Position numbers and translations under genes: made by a program. Shown one piece after another: positions 1 to 9,120 of a stretch of 64,000 nucleotides of DNA. Within the stretch, counting starts at the first letter, position 1; each line of letters starts with the position of its first letter. The stretch is from Bacillus sp. AZ43 (GTDB lineage: Bacteria; Actinomycetota; Actinomycetes; Mycobacteriales; Geodermatophilaceae): contig SPQJ01000003.1 of the NCBI GenBank assembly GCA_004570425.1, positions 124,001-188,000 of the forward strand, given 5' to 3'. The notes beneath the pieces are model-generated. The model was not told the origin of the DNA, did not search any database, and worked only from the letters and a program-made list of their open reading frames with translations.

Positions 1-900
1 GACGGAGAGGGCTTCTCCTTCACCGTCTCCAGCGTCGACGCCGACACGTGGACGGCATGGGAGCGGGTGCCGGGTGTCACTGCCGCCGAGCCGCTGGGCA
101 TCATCACCACCCGCGCGCAGACGGACGGCCGGACGGCCGGCGTGTCCGCGTTCGGGGTGCAGTCGGGCTCCGGGCTGGCCCCCTCGGCCGGGCAGGTCCA
201 GGACGGCGCTGTCGTGCTGTCCACCGGAGCCGCGGACGAGCTCGAGGTCCGGACCGGGGACACCGTCACCGTGGCCGGGAAGGACCTTCGGGTGGCCGAC
301 GTCGCCGGGGACGCCTCCTACAGCCACACCCCGGTCATGTGGACCAGCTTGACCGACTTCCAGAGCCTGACCGGCAGTGCCAGCGACGGCGATGCCCGCG
401 CCACGGTCGTCGCGCTGACCACCACCTCCGACGTCGACCTGGGTGCCGCCGACACCGAGTTGGGCACGATGACGGTCAGCCGCGACGACGCACTGTCGGC
501 GATCGGCTCGTTCACCTCCGAGAACGGGTCGCTGCAGCTGATGCGCGGGTTCCTGTTCGCGATCTCCGCACTGGTCATCGGCGCCTTCTTCACCGTCTGG
601 ACCATCCAGCGCAGCGGCGACATCGCCGTCCTCAAGGCGCTGGGCGCGTCCACCGGCTACCTGCTGCGCGACGCGCTGGGCCAGGCGGTGGTCCTGCTCG
701 TGCTCGGCACCGTGGCCGGCACGGCGATCGCGGTCGCCGCCGGCGCTGCTATCGGCTCCGCGGTGCCGTTCGTCCTCGACCTCGCCACCGTCGCCATCCC
801 GGCGCTGGTCATGATCGCGATCGGCGTCGCCGGTGCAGCCCTGTCCATCCGCCGGATCACCTCCGTCGACCCGCTGACCGCCCTGGGAAGTGCCCGATGA
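1..900 (+). CDS. ABC transporter permease, FtsX/MacB type (5' end outside window)
   Basis: The frame is open from base 1, so the N-terminus lies upstream. The visible part has an extracytoplasmic MacB-like periplasmic-core region (about the first 175 residues). Three hydrophobic segments follow (residues ~183-205, ~222-245, ~258-278 of the visible part), and the typical FtsX ending, a short IRRI.S.DPL.ALG motif. In the family this permease works with an ATPase to drive export or lipoprotein/peptide handling rather than import. It overlaps the next gene by the four bases ATGA, so the two are translationally coupled. The substrate cannot be told from the sequence. Confidence 0.9.
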   Translation, partial: DGEGFSFTVSSVDADTWTAWERVPGVTAAEPLGIITTRAQTDGRTAGVSAFGVQSGSGLAPSAGQVQDGAVVLSTGAADELEVRTGDTVTVAGKDLRVADVAGDASYSHTPVMWTSLTDFQSLTGSASDGDARATVVALTTTSDVDLGAADTELGTMTVSRDDALSAIGSFTSENGSLQLMRGFLFAISALVIGAFFTVWTIQRSGDIAVLKALGASTGYLLRDALGQAVVLLVLGTVAGTAIAVAAGAAIGSAVPFVLDLATVAIPALVMIAIGVAGAALSIRRITSVDPLTALGSAR

Positions 901-1586
901 GCCTGCACCTGACCGATGTCACCCTCACCTACCCCGACGGCGGGGCTCGGCTGACCGCCCTGGACGACGTCGACCTGGACGTGCCGGCCGGCACCATCAC
1001 CGCCCTCGTCGGCCCGTCCGGCTCCGGCAAGTCCAGCCTGCTGGCCGTCGCGGCCACGCTCATCAGCCCGGACGCCGGCCAAGTCGTCATCGCGGGCACC
1101 GACACCACGGGGCTGAGCCGCAGCCGGCTGACCGAGTTGCGCCGCACCCGGATTGGCATGGTCTTCCAGCAGCCCAACCTGCTGCCGTCACTGACCGCCG
1201 CCGAGCAACTCCAGGTGATGGCCCACCTCGACGGCCGCGCCCCGAGGGCCGCACGAGGCCACGCCATGGAACTCCTCGAGGCCGTCGGGCTCACCGGGCA
1301 GGCCGACCGCCGGCCGCACCAGCTCTCCGGCGGCCAGCGGCAGCGCATCAACATCGCCCGCTCGCTGATGAACGAGCCGGCCGTGCTGCTGGTCGACGAG
1401 CCCACCAGCGCCCTGGACCAAGAACGAGGCGCCGCGATCCTGGACCTCATCACCACCCTCACCCACCGGCAAGGAACCGCCACCGTCCTGGTCACCCACG
1501 ACCGCACCCACCTGACCGCCGTCGACCAGATCGTCGAGATCCACGACGGACACCTGCGCAGCCCCGTTACGGCCGGACACCGCTGA
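897..1586 (+). CDS. ABC transporter ATP-binding protein, LolD/MacB type
   Basis: 229 residues. The Walker A motif GPSGSGKSS is near residue 40, followed by the Q-loop (VFQQPNLLPS), the signature LSGGQRQR, Walker B (VLLVDEPTSALD) and the switch His in LVTHD. Length and motifs fit the LolD/FtsE/MacB branch that pairs with FtsX-type permeases. The ATG overlaps the stop of the permease gene, which decides the start. It is the energy subunit of the export complex encoded with the preceding gene. The 250 bases after it hold no recognisable gene before the tRNA-like repeat. Confidence 0.95.
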   Translation: MSLHLTDVTLTYPDGGARLTALDDVDLDVPAGTITALVGPSGSGKSSLLAVAATLISPDAGQVVIAGTDTTGLSRSRLTELRRTRIGMVFQQPNLLPSLTAAEQLQVMAHLDGRAPRAARGHAMELLEAVGLTGQADRRPHQLSGGQRQRINIARSLMNEPAVLLVDEPTSALDQERGAAILDLITTLTHRQGTATVLVTHDRTHLTAVDQIVEIHDGHLRSPVTAGHR

Positions 1587-1838
1587 GGGCCATCACCCCT
1601 CCGCGGCGGCCAGCAGCGACCAGGCGATGCCCCGGGATTGGGGGGCAGTTGGGGGTGTCCCAGGCGGGGGAAGACATCCGGACCCCCTCCGCCTCGGCCG
1701 GCGTCATCGGAGTGGCGCACACCGTGGTCCGGCGACGATGTGCAGGAGTTCGTTCATCGGATCGCACCTAAGGCACGCGGAAAGCACGACGGCCACCTCG
1801 TGAGGCTGTCACCAGCGGATTCACGGGTGGAGTCACCC

Positions 1839-1885
1839 AGCCTTCCAAGCTGACTGTGCGGGTTCGATTCCCGTCACCCGCTCCG
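1839..1885 (+). repeat. tRNA-Gly(TCC) 3' half; first copy of a 47-bp direct repeat, probable att site
   Basis: This 47-bp stretch is identical to 56526-56572. It reads as the 3' half of a tRNA-Gly: anticodon stem-loop with loop CTTCCAA (anticodon TCC), variable region, T-arm with GGTTCGATTCC, and the 3' acceptor strand CACCCGC followed by TCC. No matching 5' half with a D-arm precedes it, so it is not a functional tRNA. Tyrosine-recombinase elements commonly use exactly this part of a tRNA gene as attachment core. The flanks of both copies are also similar, see findings. Confidence 0.8.
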
Positions 1886-1892
1886 ATGCGAT

Positions 1893-1925
1893 GTAGCGGG
1901 ACACCTCTCACAGGTGTCCCGCTAC
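1893..1925 (+). terminator. Perfect 14-bp stem hairpin after the tRNA relic
   Basis: Arms 1893-1906 and 1912-1925 are perfectly complementary, with a 5-base loop CTCAC. The core GCGGGA...TCCCGC is shared with the hairpins at 56578-56613 and 16348-16377. It sits just 3' of the tRNA relic, where a tRNA terminator or the left arm of an integrated element would be. Confidence 0.65.
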
Positions 1926-2022
1926 GTCATTCACGGTCATCTTGCGGTTGTTTGTACCCGGGTCGGGGTGGGGGCAGGGGCGCGGAGTAGTTGTCCGTGA
2001 GTTGCAATGATGCGGACGCGCG

Positions 2023-2106
2023 GACATCTACGTCCACGAGCCCGCCGAGGGCGACGAGAAGTTCCTGGAGGAGACCCGCCGCCCTCTGGGCCAGAAGGCC
2101 GCGTAG
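2023..2106 (+). pseudogene. C-terminal remnant of an unidentified gene
   Basis: A short reading frame of 27 codons ending in TAG at 2104-2106 has protein-like composition (DIYVHEP...GDEKFLEE...GQKAA) and G/C third positions. It has no start and breaks off upstream. A hairpin terminator follows directly (2124-2145). This looks like the last codons and terminator of a gene whose body was lost. I do not recognise the family. Confidence 0.35.
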
Positions 2107-2123
2107 GCGGCGCGAATCGAGGG

Positions 2124-2145
2124 GCCGGCTGCTCAGGCAGCCGGC
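2124..2145. terminator. 9-bp GC hairpin
   Basis: Arms GCCGGCTGC (2124-2132) and GCAGCCGGC (2137-2145) with the loop TCAG. It follows the remnant reading frame by 17 bases. Confidence 0.6.
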
Positions 2146-2533
2146 ACCTCCTCTTCGCGCGTTGGGCCGACCGACTGGATCCGCCCGTCGACTACCGCGA
2201 TCGCCGGAACTTCGAGAAGAAGCCGCCGCCAGCGCGGCCGGCCTGCCGATCGTGCCCTGGGCAGCGCTGTGCGGCTGGGACGCCTCGCATCACCTGGTCC
2301 ACGTGCTGACCGCAGCCGGCCCACGTTGTGTTGCCGCATGTCTTGCAGGACACCGCTCGACACATCCGTCCTTTTCCTTCTCCTCGAGGGTGATCGCGAG
2401 GGCGGAGGTCCTCGTCGACACCGGTGTTCCACCACACAGGTGGGGTGCAGGCAGCGCTGGCTTGGTGAGCTCTGCCGCTCGCACAACATGCCCCCGGGGG
2501 AATGCGTCGGACGGTGCTACCGTTGGTCCACAC

Positions 2534-2549
2534 ATACCCCCCCGGGTAT
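2534..2549. promoter_or_regulatory. CstR/CsoR-type operator upstream of rhodanese
   Basis: ATACCC-CCCC-GGGTAT: perfect 6-base arms with a 4-base centre, 27 bases before the GTG of the rhodanese gene. CsoR-family sensors, including the persulfide sensor CstR, bind palindromes of this kind. Related sites lie at 5840-5855, 8123-8138 and 15941-15956. Confidence 0.75.
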
Positions 2550-2576
2550 CTGACCCACAGACTTTCAGGAGCTGAC

Positions 2577-2891
2577 GTGATCCCCGAGATCGACCAGAAC
2601 ACCTTTGCCGCCCGGCTCGCCGAGGGCGATGCCCTCGTCGTCGACGTGCGCGAGGCGCGCGAGTACCGCCCCGGCCACGTCCCCGGCGCGCAGAACATGC
2701 CGCTGAGCGTGCTGCCGGCCCGCCTGCCCGAGCTGCCGAAGGACCGTCCGGTCTACGTGATCTGCCAGGCCGGTGGCCGCAGTGCCCAGGCGACGGCCCT
2801 CATGCGCGGCGTCGGCATCGACGCCACCAGCGTCGCCGGCGGCACCGGCGCCTGGATCGAGTCCGGCCGCCCGGTCGCCACCGCCGCCTGA
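2577..2891 (+). CDS. Single-domain rhodanese sulfurtransferase
   Basis: 104 residues from the GTG at 2577, chosen because AGGAG lies 7 bases upstream. A single rhodanese domain spans the whole protein: DVREAREY near residue 22, the GH(V)PGAQN signature, and the active Cys in VICQAGGRS near residue 63. It would carry sulfane sulfur as a cysteine persulfide between low-molecular thiols and other acceptors in the cytoplasm. It is first in a run rhodanese - dioxygenase fusion - rhodanese/membrane protein - TauE exporter, and a CstR-like palindrome lies in its promoter region, so induction by persulfide stress is likely. Confidence 0.92.
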   Translation: MIPEIDQNTFAARLAEGDALVVDVREAREYRPGHVPGAQNMPLSVLPARLPELPKDRPVYVICQAGGRSAQATALMRGVGIDATSVAGGTGAWIESGRPVATAA

Positions 2892-2928
2892 CCTGAACCA
2901 CGCCACCACGGCCCCGAGAGGAACCCCG

Positions 2929-4317
2929 ATGACGATCACCGTCCTCCCCCTGGACACCCCCGGCCTGGGTGACCGCACCTACATCGCCCACGACGGCGAG
3001 GTCGCGCTCGTGGTCGACCCGCAGCGCGACTACGACCGCGTGCTCGGCATCGCCGAGGCCGCCGGCGTCCGGATCACCCACGTCTTCGAGTCCCACATCC
3101 ACAACGACTACGTGACCGGCGGGCTGGAACTGGCCCGCGAGGTCGGCGCCCAGTACCTGCTGAACGCCGACGACCAGGTCTCCTTCGAGCGCACCGGGGT
3201 CTCCGACGGCGACATCGTCGAGGTGGGGGCCCGCATGCGCGTGCGGGTGCTGCTCACCCCCGGCCACACCCACACCCACCTGTCCTTCGCGCTCGAGGCC
3301 GACGGTGAGTCCGTGGCGGTCTTCACCGGCGGCTCCCTGCTCTACGGCTCCACCGGGCGCCCCGACCTGCTCGGCCCCGACCACACCCAGACGCTGGCGC
3401 ACGCCCAGTGGCACTCCGCGCAGCGGCTGGCCGCCGAGCTCCCGGACGAGACCGCCGTCTACCCGACGCACGGCTTCGGCAGCTTCTGCTCGGCCACCCA
3501 GTCCGGCGGCACCGCCAGCACCATCGGCCAGGAGAAGCTCGCCAACCCGGCCCTGACCACCGACGAGTCCCGCTACGTCGAGGATCTCCTCGCCGGCCTG
3601 GACGCCTACCCGGCCTACTACGCGCACATGGGCGCGGCCAACTCCGCCGGCCCCGGCGAGGCCGACCTCTCCCTGCCGACCGAGGCGGACCCGGCCGAGC
3701 TGCGCCGGCGCATCGAGGCCGGCGAGTGGGTCGTCGACCTCCGCAACCGCACGGCCTTCGCCGCCGGGCACGTCGGCGGGACGGTCAACTTCGGCCTGGA
3801 CGGGCAGTTCGTCACCTACCTCGCCTGGCTGATGCCCTGGGGCACCCCGGTGACCCTGCTCGGGGAGACCGCCGAGGACGTCGCCGAGGCCCAGCGCGAG
3901 CTGGTCCGGGTCGGCATCGACCGGCCGGCCGCGATGGCCACCGGCACGGTCGAGGACTGGTCCGGCGGCGAGCCGCTGCGGGCCTACCGCACCGCCACCT
4001 TCGCTGACCTCGCCGCCGAGTTCACCGCCGGCCGCAGCCCCCTCGTGCTCGACGTGCGGCGCAACCAGGAACGCGCCGAGCGGCACATCGCCGGTTCGCT
4101 GCACATCCCGATCCACGAGGTGCTCGAGCGCCTCGACGAGGTCCCGGCCGGGCCGGTGTGGGTGCACTGCGCCGGCGGCTACCGCGCCGGCGTCGTCGCC
4201 GCCCTGCTCGACGCGCACGGCATCGACGTCGTCGCCATCGACGACTCCTTCGACAATGCCGGCCCCGCCGGCCTCTACCTCACCACCGACGCGATCAAGC
4301 AGGAGATCCCCGCATGA
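2929..4317 (+). CDS. Persulfide dioxygenase (MBL fold) fused to two rhodanese domains
   Basis: 462 residues. The N-terminal metallo-beta-lactamase domain (~1-235) has the ETHE1-type HIHNDY motif, TPGHTHTH, and THGFGSFCS near residue 180, typical of glutathione-persulfide dioxygenases. Two rhodanese domains follow. The first (~255-350) has no Cys in its loop and is probably structural. The second (~365-455) has the active Cys in HCAGGYRAG. The protein would oxidise a thiol persulfide to sulfite and move sulfur with the rhodanese part. It starts 37 bases after the rhodanese and overlaps the next gene by ATGA. A divergent-strand paralogue lies at 6749-8107. Confidence 0.93.
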   Translation: MTITVLPLDTPGLGDRTYIAHDGEVALVVDPQRDYDRVLGIAEAAGVRITHVFESHIHNDYVTGGLELAREVGAQYLLNADDQVSFERTGVSDGDIVEVGARMRVRVLLTPGHTHTHLSFALEADGESVAVFTGGSLLYGSTGRPDLLGPDHTQTLAHAQWHSAQRLAAELPDETAVYPTHGFGSFCSATQSGGTASTIGQEKLANPALTTDESRYVEDLLAGLDAYPAYYAHMGAANSAGPGEADLSLPTEADPAELRRRIEAGEWVVDLRNRTAFAAGHVGGTVNFGLDGQFVTYLAWLMPWGTPVTLLGETAEDVAEAQRELVRVGIDRPAAMATGTVEDWSGGEPLRAYRTATFADLAAEFTAGRSPLVLDVRRNQERAERHIAGSLHIPIHEVLERLDEVPAGPVWVHCAGGYRAGVVAALLDAHGIDVVAIDDSFDNAGPAGLYLTTDAIKQEIPA

Positions 4318-4895
4318 CCACCCCCACCGTCGACGCCCCCACCCTCGCCGAGCGCCTCGGCAACAACTCGGACCCGGACCCCACGCTGATCGATGTCCGC
4401 ACACCGTCAGAGTTCGAGGCCGGCCACATCCCCGGCGCGGTCAACGTCCCCCTGGACGAGCTGAAGGGCTCGCTCGACGAGCTCCGCACGGTCCTGGACG
4501 ACCACCACGACGTCGTCCTCGTCTGCCGCTCCGGCGCCCGGGCTGGCCAGGCGCAGGAGGCCCTGCAGGCGGCTGGCCTTTCCTCCCCCGCCGTCCTCTC
4601 CGGCGGCATCGTGGACTGGGAGAAGACCGGCGGCACGGTGAACCGCGGCCGCCAGAGCTGGGAGCTCGAGCGCCAGGTCCGCCTGGCCGCCGGATCCCTC
4701 GTCGTCGCCGGGATCGTGGGCAGCACGGTCGCCCCCAAGGCGAAGTGGCTGTCCGGCTTCGTCGGCGGCGGGCTGGTCTTCGCCGCCGTCTCCAACACCT
4801 GCGCCATGGGCATGGCGCTGGCGAAGATGCCGTGGAACAAGCGGGGCGCCCGCGCCACCGGCTCGGCGCTGGACCAGCTCACCCGGAAGCGGTGA
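4314..4895 (+). CDS. Membrane-anchored rhodanese (rhodanese plus DUF2892-like tail)
   Basis: 193 residues. A rhodanese domain (~8-110) has IDVRTPSEFEAGHIPGA and the active Cys in LVCRSGARAG. The C-terminal ~75 residues contain two hydrophobic stretches (AAGSLVVAGIVG and GFVGGGLVFAAVS) followed by a basic tail, as in YgaP-type inner-membrane rhodaneses. It would handle sulfane sulfur at the membrane, close to the exporter encoded 4 bases downstream. The ATG overlaps the preceding stop. Confidence 0.9.
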   Translation: MTTPTVDAPTLAERLGNNSDPDPTLIDVRTPSEFEAGHIPGAVNVPLDELKGSLDELRTVLDDHHDVVLVCRSGARAGQAQEALQAAGLSSPAVLSGGIVDWEKTGGTVNRGRQSWELERQVRLAAGSLVVAGIVGSTVAPKAKWLSGFVGGGLVFAAVSNTCAMGMALAKMPWNKRGARATGSALDQLTRKR

Positions 4896-6155
<1,260 letters not shown>

Positions 6156-6167
6156 GCAGCGGCTCCC

Positions 6168-6201
6168 CGCGGCCCGCACCGGTAGTTCGGTGCGGGCCGC
6201 G
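6168..6201 (+). terminator. Strong terminator after the repressor gene
   Basis: Perfect 13-bp arms (6168-6180, 6189-6201) with an 8-base loop, 12 bases after the stop codon and followed by a short T-run. Confidence 0.85.
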
Positions 6202-6306
6202 CGCCGTTTCCTGGTCCGTTTCACCCGCAGGGCCGACGGGCACGGGCTCCGAGGCACCCGCCCGTGACGAGATGGAGGCGAGATAGGCCAGGAGGAAACC
6301 GACCCG

Positions 6307-6735
6307 GTGCGGACGCACACTCCCCAGCGGCTGACCCGGCGCCTGGACGACGAGCGGCTGGCGCGGATCGCGGAGTTCGGGACGGCGCCGCGGGAGAGGT
6401 CGAGCAGGCACCTCTCCCAGCTGGACCGGGAGTGGGACGTCGAGCGCAAGCTCGAGGCGAATGCCGCCACGCTCATGCTCGTGGGCGTCGCCCTCGCGGC
6501 CACGCGGTCGAAGCGATGGCTCGCGCTCGCCGGCGTGGTGCCCGCGTTCCTGCTCCAGCATGCGATCCAGGGCTGGTGCCCACCGATCGCCGCCTTCCGC
6601 GCTCTCGGCTCCCGGTCGCGCAACGAGATCGACGCCGAGCGCACCGCCATCAAGGCCCTCCGCGGAGACTTCGCCGGGCTGGAGCTGGAGCCCGGGGCGG
6701 CTGAGCGCGCCCTCGCAGCGGCCGGCGCACGCTGA
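6307..6735 (+). CDS. Small YgaP/DUF2892-like membrane protein
   Basis: 142 residues from a GTG start, with AGGAGG about 11 bases upstream. The basic N-terminal ~55 residues include DREWDVERKLEANAA. One hydrophobic hairpin follows (residues ~58-95: LMLVGVALAAT...LALAGVVPAFLL), then CPP and a cytoplasmic tail. Proteins like this usually sit next to rhodanese and CsoR-family genes, sometimes fused to rhodanese as at 4314-4895. Its biochemical role is unknown. It converges with the dioxygenase gene on the other strand. Confidence 0.75.
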   Translation: MRTHTPQRLTRRLDDERLARIAEFGTAPRERSSRHLSQLDREWDVERKLEANAATLMLVGVALAATRSKRWLALAGVVPAFLLQHAIQGWCPPIAAFRALGSRSRNEIDAERTAIKALRGDFAGLELEPGAAERALAAAGAR

Positions 6736-6748
6736 CACACCTCGAGAC

Positions 6749-8107
6749 CTAGGCGTCCTCGAGTCCAGCCTTTCCGGCCGACTCGTAGGAGTCGTTGACC
6801 AGGACCACGGAACGGCCGGGTCGGTCCAGCACCGAGGCCGCGATCGAGGCCCGGTAGCCGGAGCCGCAGTAGACCCACACCTCGCCCTGCGGCACCTCGT
6901 CGAGCCGGTCGGCGAGCTCGTGCAGCGGGATGTGCTGCGAGCCGCGCACGAAGCCGTCCGCCCGCTCGTCGTTGCGCCGGGCGTCGAGGACCTGCACCGG
7001 CCCCCGCTCCATCGCCTCGGCCAGGCCGGCGAAGTCACTCACCGGATACGACCGCAACGGCTGCCCGTCGGCGAGGGACTCGACGTCCCCGATCGCGGCA
7101 CCGGCCAGCTCGTCGACGCCGATCCGCACCAGCTCGCGGCGAGCCTCGGCCACCTGCTCCTCGCTCTCGCCGATCAGCGTCAGCGGCTCCCCGTAGCGGT
7201 AGAGCCAGCCGAGGTAGGTCACGAAGTTGGTGCCGAGCTCGACGTTCATCGCGTCGGTCAGGTGGCCGGCCGCGAACGCCGTGCGCTCGCGCAGGTCGAC
7301 CACCCACTCCCCCGCCTCGATACGCCGGCGCAGCCCCGCGGGGTCGACCTTCTCGGGCATGGAGAGGTCGACCGGCGCGGGGCCCCGCCGGTTGATGGGC
7401 GCCATGCGCGCGTAGTAGGCCGGGAAGGCGTCCAGCCCGGCGAGGAGGGTGTCGACGTACTCCTGTTCGGCCTGCGTGAGCGCGGGGTTGACCTTCGCCT
7501 GCTCCCCGATGGTCGACGACGTCCCGCTGGTCGGGGTGGCCGAGCAGAAGCTGCCGAAGCCGTGAGTGGGGAACACCTGCGCCTCGGCCGGTAGCTCGCG
7601 GGCCAGCCGCCGCACCGAGTGGTACTGGGCGTGGGTCAGCTCGTCGGTGACCTCGGGGCTGACTAGATCGGTGCGGCCCGTAGCGCCGTAGAGCATGGAT
7701 CCACCGGTGAACACCGCCTGGACGTCGCCGTCGCCGTCGCCGTCCGCCAGCGCATAGCTGACGTGGTGGTGGGTGTGCCCGGGGGTGTGCAGGGCCGTCA
7801 GCCGCAGCCGCCCGGCTGCGATCACTTCGCCGTCGGACACCGCCACGTGGTCGAGCTCGGCGTCGCTCCCGCTGGGCAGGACGTAGGCGGCACCCGTCTC
7901 ACGGGCGAGTTCGGGGCCCCCCGTCACGTAGTCGTTGTGGACGTGGGTCTCCAGGACGTGGGTGACCCGCACGCCGCGCCGCGCGACCAGGTCCAGCACC
8001 CGGTCGATGTCGCGCTGGGGATCGATCACCACGGCGACCTCGCCGTCGTCGATGAGGTAGCTCCGGTCGCCCAGGCTGGAGGTCTCGATCGTCTGCACAT
8101 CGAACAT
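6749..8107 (-). CDS. Second persulfide dioxygenase-rhodanese fusion
   Basis: 452 residues, paralogue of 2929-4317 with the same domain order. The MBL dioxygenase domain has HVHNDY, TPGHTHHH and THGFGSFCS. A rhodanese domain without active Cys follows (around GEWVVDLRERTAFAAGH), and then a rhodanese domain with its active Cys in VYCGSGYRAS. The role is as for its paralogue: oxidation of thiol persulfide to sulfite coupled to sulfur transfer. It follows DUF302 on the minus strand with a 49-base gap that contains a degenerate CstR-like palindrome and an AAGGGA ribosome site. Two copies within 6 kb suggest dosage or different thiol partners. Confidence 0.93.
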   Translation of the reverse strand: MFDVQTIETSSLGDRSYLIDDGEVAVVIDPQRDIDRVLDLVARRGVRVTHVLETHVHNDYVTGGPELARETGAAYVLPSGSDAELDHVAVSDGEVIAAGRLRLTALHTPGHTHHHVSYALADGDGDGDVQAVFTGGSMLYGATGRTDLVSPEVTDELTHAQYHSVRRLARELPAEAQVFPTHGFGSFCSATPTSGTSSTIGEQAKVNPALTQAEQEYVDTLLAGLDAFPAYYARMAPINRRGPAPVDLSMPEKVDPAGLRRRIEAGEWVVDLRERTAFAAGHLTDAMNVELGTNFVTYLGWLYRYGEPLTLIGESEEQVAEARRELVRIGVDELAGAAIGDVESLADGQPLRSYPVSDFAGLAEAMERGPVQVLDARRNDERADGFVRGSQHIPLHELADRLDEVPQGEVWVYCGSGYRASIAASVLDRPGRSVVLVNDSYESAGKAGLEDA

Positions 8108-8122
8108 GCCGTTGTCCCTTCT

Positions 8123-8138
8123 CTACCCCGTACGGTAC
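8123..8138. promoter_or_regulatory. Degenerate CstR-type operator
   Basis: Read on the minus strand this is GTACCG-TACG-GGGTAG, ten of twelve arm positions matching the other three sites. It lies 16 bases upstream of the second dioxygenase ATG. A weaker or diverged site is possible. Confidence 0.45.
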
Positions 8139-8156
8139 AAACCGTCTGCGGCGGGC

Positions 8157-8546
8157 TCAGCTCCTGAGTGCCGCCAGCGCCGCATCCAGACGACGCCCGG
8201 CCTCGTCGGCCATGGGCTGCAGCTCGGGCCGGCCGGTCATCGACACCATGGTCTGCGGGTCGAGGACCTGCACCGTGGAGCCGTCACCGGCCTGGCTGAC
8301 CACGACGTTGCACGGCAGCAGCACGCCGACGCCGCGGTCCGCCTCCAGTGCCTGCTGCGCGAGGTCGGGGGCACAGGCGCCCAGGATCAGGTAGGGCTCC
8401 ATCTCCACTCCGCGCTTCTGCCGCAGCGTGGCCTGCACGTCGATCTCGGTGAGAATGCCGAAGCCCTGCTCGGCCAACGCCTCCTTTGTGCGTGTCACCG
8501 CCTCTGGGAACGGAACGTCGAGGTCGAGGGTCCGTCGGTACTCCAT
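8157..8546 (-). CDS. DUF302 family protein
   Basis: 129 residues, a single DUF302 domain. It has the conserved LGACAPDLAQQALEAD and VGVLLPCNVVV stretches with two cysteines. DUF302 proteins are small cytoplasmic alpha/beta proteins of unknown activity that often neighbour sulfur-oxidation or heavy-metal genes. It appears to be first in a two-gene minus-strand unit with the dioxygenase fusion. Its ATG is preceded by GGAAGGAA. Confidence 0.85.
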   Translation of the reverse strand: MEYRRTLDLDVPFPEAVTRTKEALAEQGFGILTEIDVQATLRQKRGVEMEPYLILGACAPDLAQQALEADRGVGVLLPCNVVVSQAGDGSTVQVLDPQTMVSMTGRPELQPMADEAGRRLDAALAALRS

Positions 8547-9120
8547 GCGGCCGTTCCTTCCGGAGCGCCGCCCGACGTTGAGAGGCGGCCCGCCTGCTCG
8601 GACCGCCGGTCGGTGCGGCGAGGTCTCGGCGTCCCTACCCGCACCGACCCTGCCGTACCGCCCGTTGGGGCCGGCGACGACGCTGGACGACGGCCAGCGG
8701 GCTGACCTGCGTCGTTGCCCTCGCGGTCGCCCGCTGCCTATTCTCGATCTGTGTACTGGGGATTTGCACCGAGCCGGCCCGCGTTCTGCGTGTGCCTCCT
8801 CGCGGTGACCCCGCTCGTGGTCGACGACCGGCTCTGTCCGGGCGGCACTCCTTCCCGCTGAGCCAGCGCTCAGCGGTCCCGTGTCCGCCCGCACGCCAGC
8901 CGAAGGACCTCCGTTGACCGAGATCGCCGCGCCCGTCCCCACACCCTTGCCGCTCGCCCGAGCAGTCGAGGCGGTCACCCCGGCCGCCACACCGGTCGCG
9001 ACCAGCTCTGCCCCGGCCCGCCGATCGCGGTGGCGGCGCCTGGTCTCCGCCGTCGCTGACACGCACCGAGCAGCCGTCCCCTTCTGACGGGCTTGCCCGC
9101 CACTGACGCGCGCCGGGAGC
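8547..9120. other. Intergenic stretch with hairpin and possible small gene
   Basis: 574 bases between DUF302 and CtaG-like genes. The only structure I can support is a 9-bp inverted repeat (8855-8863 and 8868-8876, CCGCTGAGC/GCTCAGCGG, loop CAGC) and a possible 57-residue reading frame at 8914-9087. Nothing else is recognisable. Confidence 0.5.
8914..9087 (+). CDS. Possible small proline/alanine-rich protein
   Basis: 57 residues from TTG at 8914, with AAGGA 6 bases upstream. The N-terminal two thirds are low complexity (Ala, Pro, Val, Thr). The C-terminus is basic and amphipathic (ARRSRWRRLVSAVADTHRA). Codon third positions are G/C rich, as in real genes here, but the length is too short for certainty and I recognise no family. 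The hairpin at 8855-8876 would lie in its leader. Confidence 0.35.
   Translation: MTEIAAPVPTPLPLARAVEAVTPAATPVATSSAPARRSRWRRLVSAVADTHRAAVPF

Larger units (their letters stand above)
1587..2533. other. Gene-poor boundary region with tRNA relic
   Basis: No intact gene is convincing here. Open frames in this stretch have no family resemblance and no good start signal. The region holds a motif AAGGCACGCGGAA (from 1770), a tRNA-Gly 3' half (1839-1885), a perfect hairpin (1893-1925), the tail of a lost gene (2023-2106) and another hairpin (2124-2145). I read it as the junction between an older chromosomal operon and an acquired region. Confidence 0.6.

Noticed and set aside
1839-1885. Functional tRNA-Gly gene
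   Set aside because: Only the anticodon arm, T-arm and 3' acceptor strand are present. No D-arm or 5' acceptor strand precedes either copy, so a folded tRNA cannot be made.
1955-1965. TACCCGGGT near 1957 as another CstR operator
   Set aside because: No 4-base spacer between the arms and no adjacent gene start. It does not match the RTACCC-N4-GGGTAT layout.
1991-2575. Open frames of 100-190 codons in the boundary region
   Set aside because: Arg/Pro/Ser-rich chance-like products, several mutually overlapping, none with ribosome sites or family resemblance. Only the short tail at 2023-2106 looked protein-like.
2800-4404. Long minus-strand open frame opposite the dioxygenase fusion
   Set aside because: Shadow of the plus-strand sulfur genes; repetitive Gly/Val/Arg/Glu-rich sequence with no family signature.
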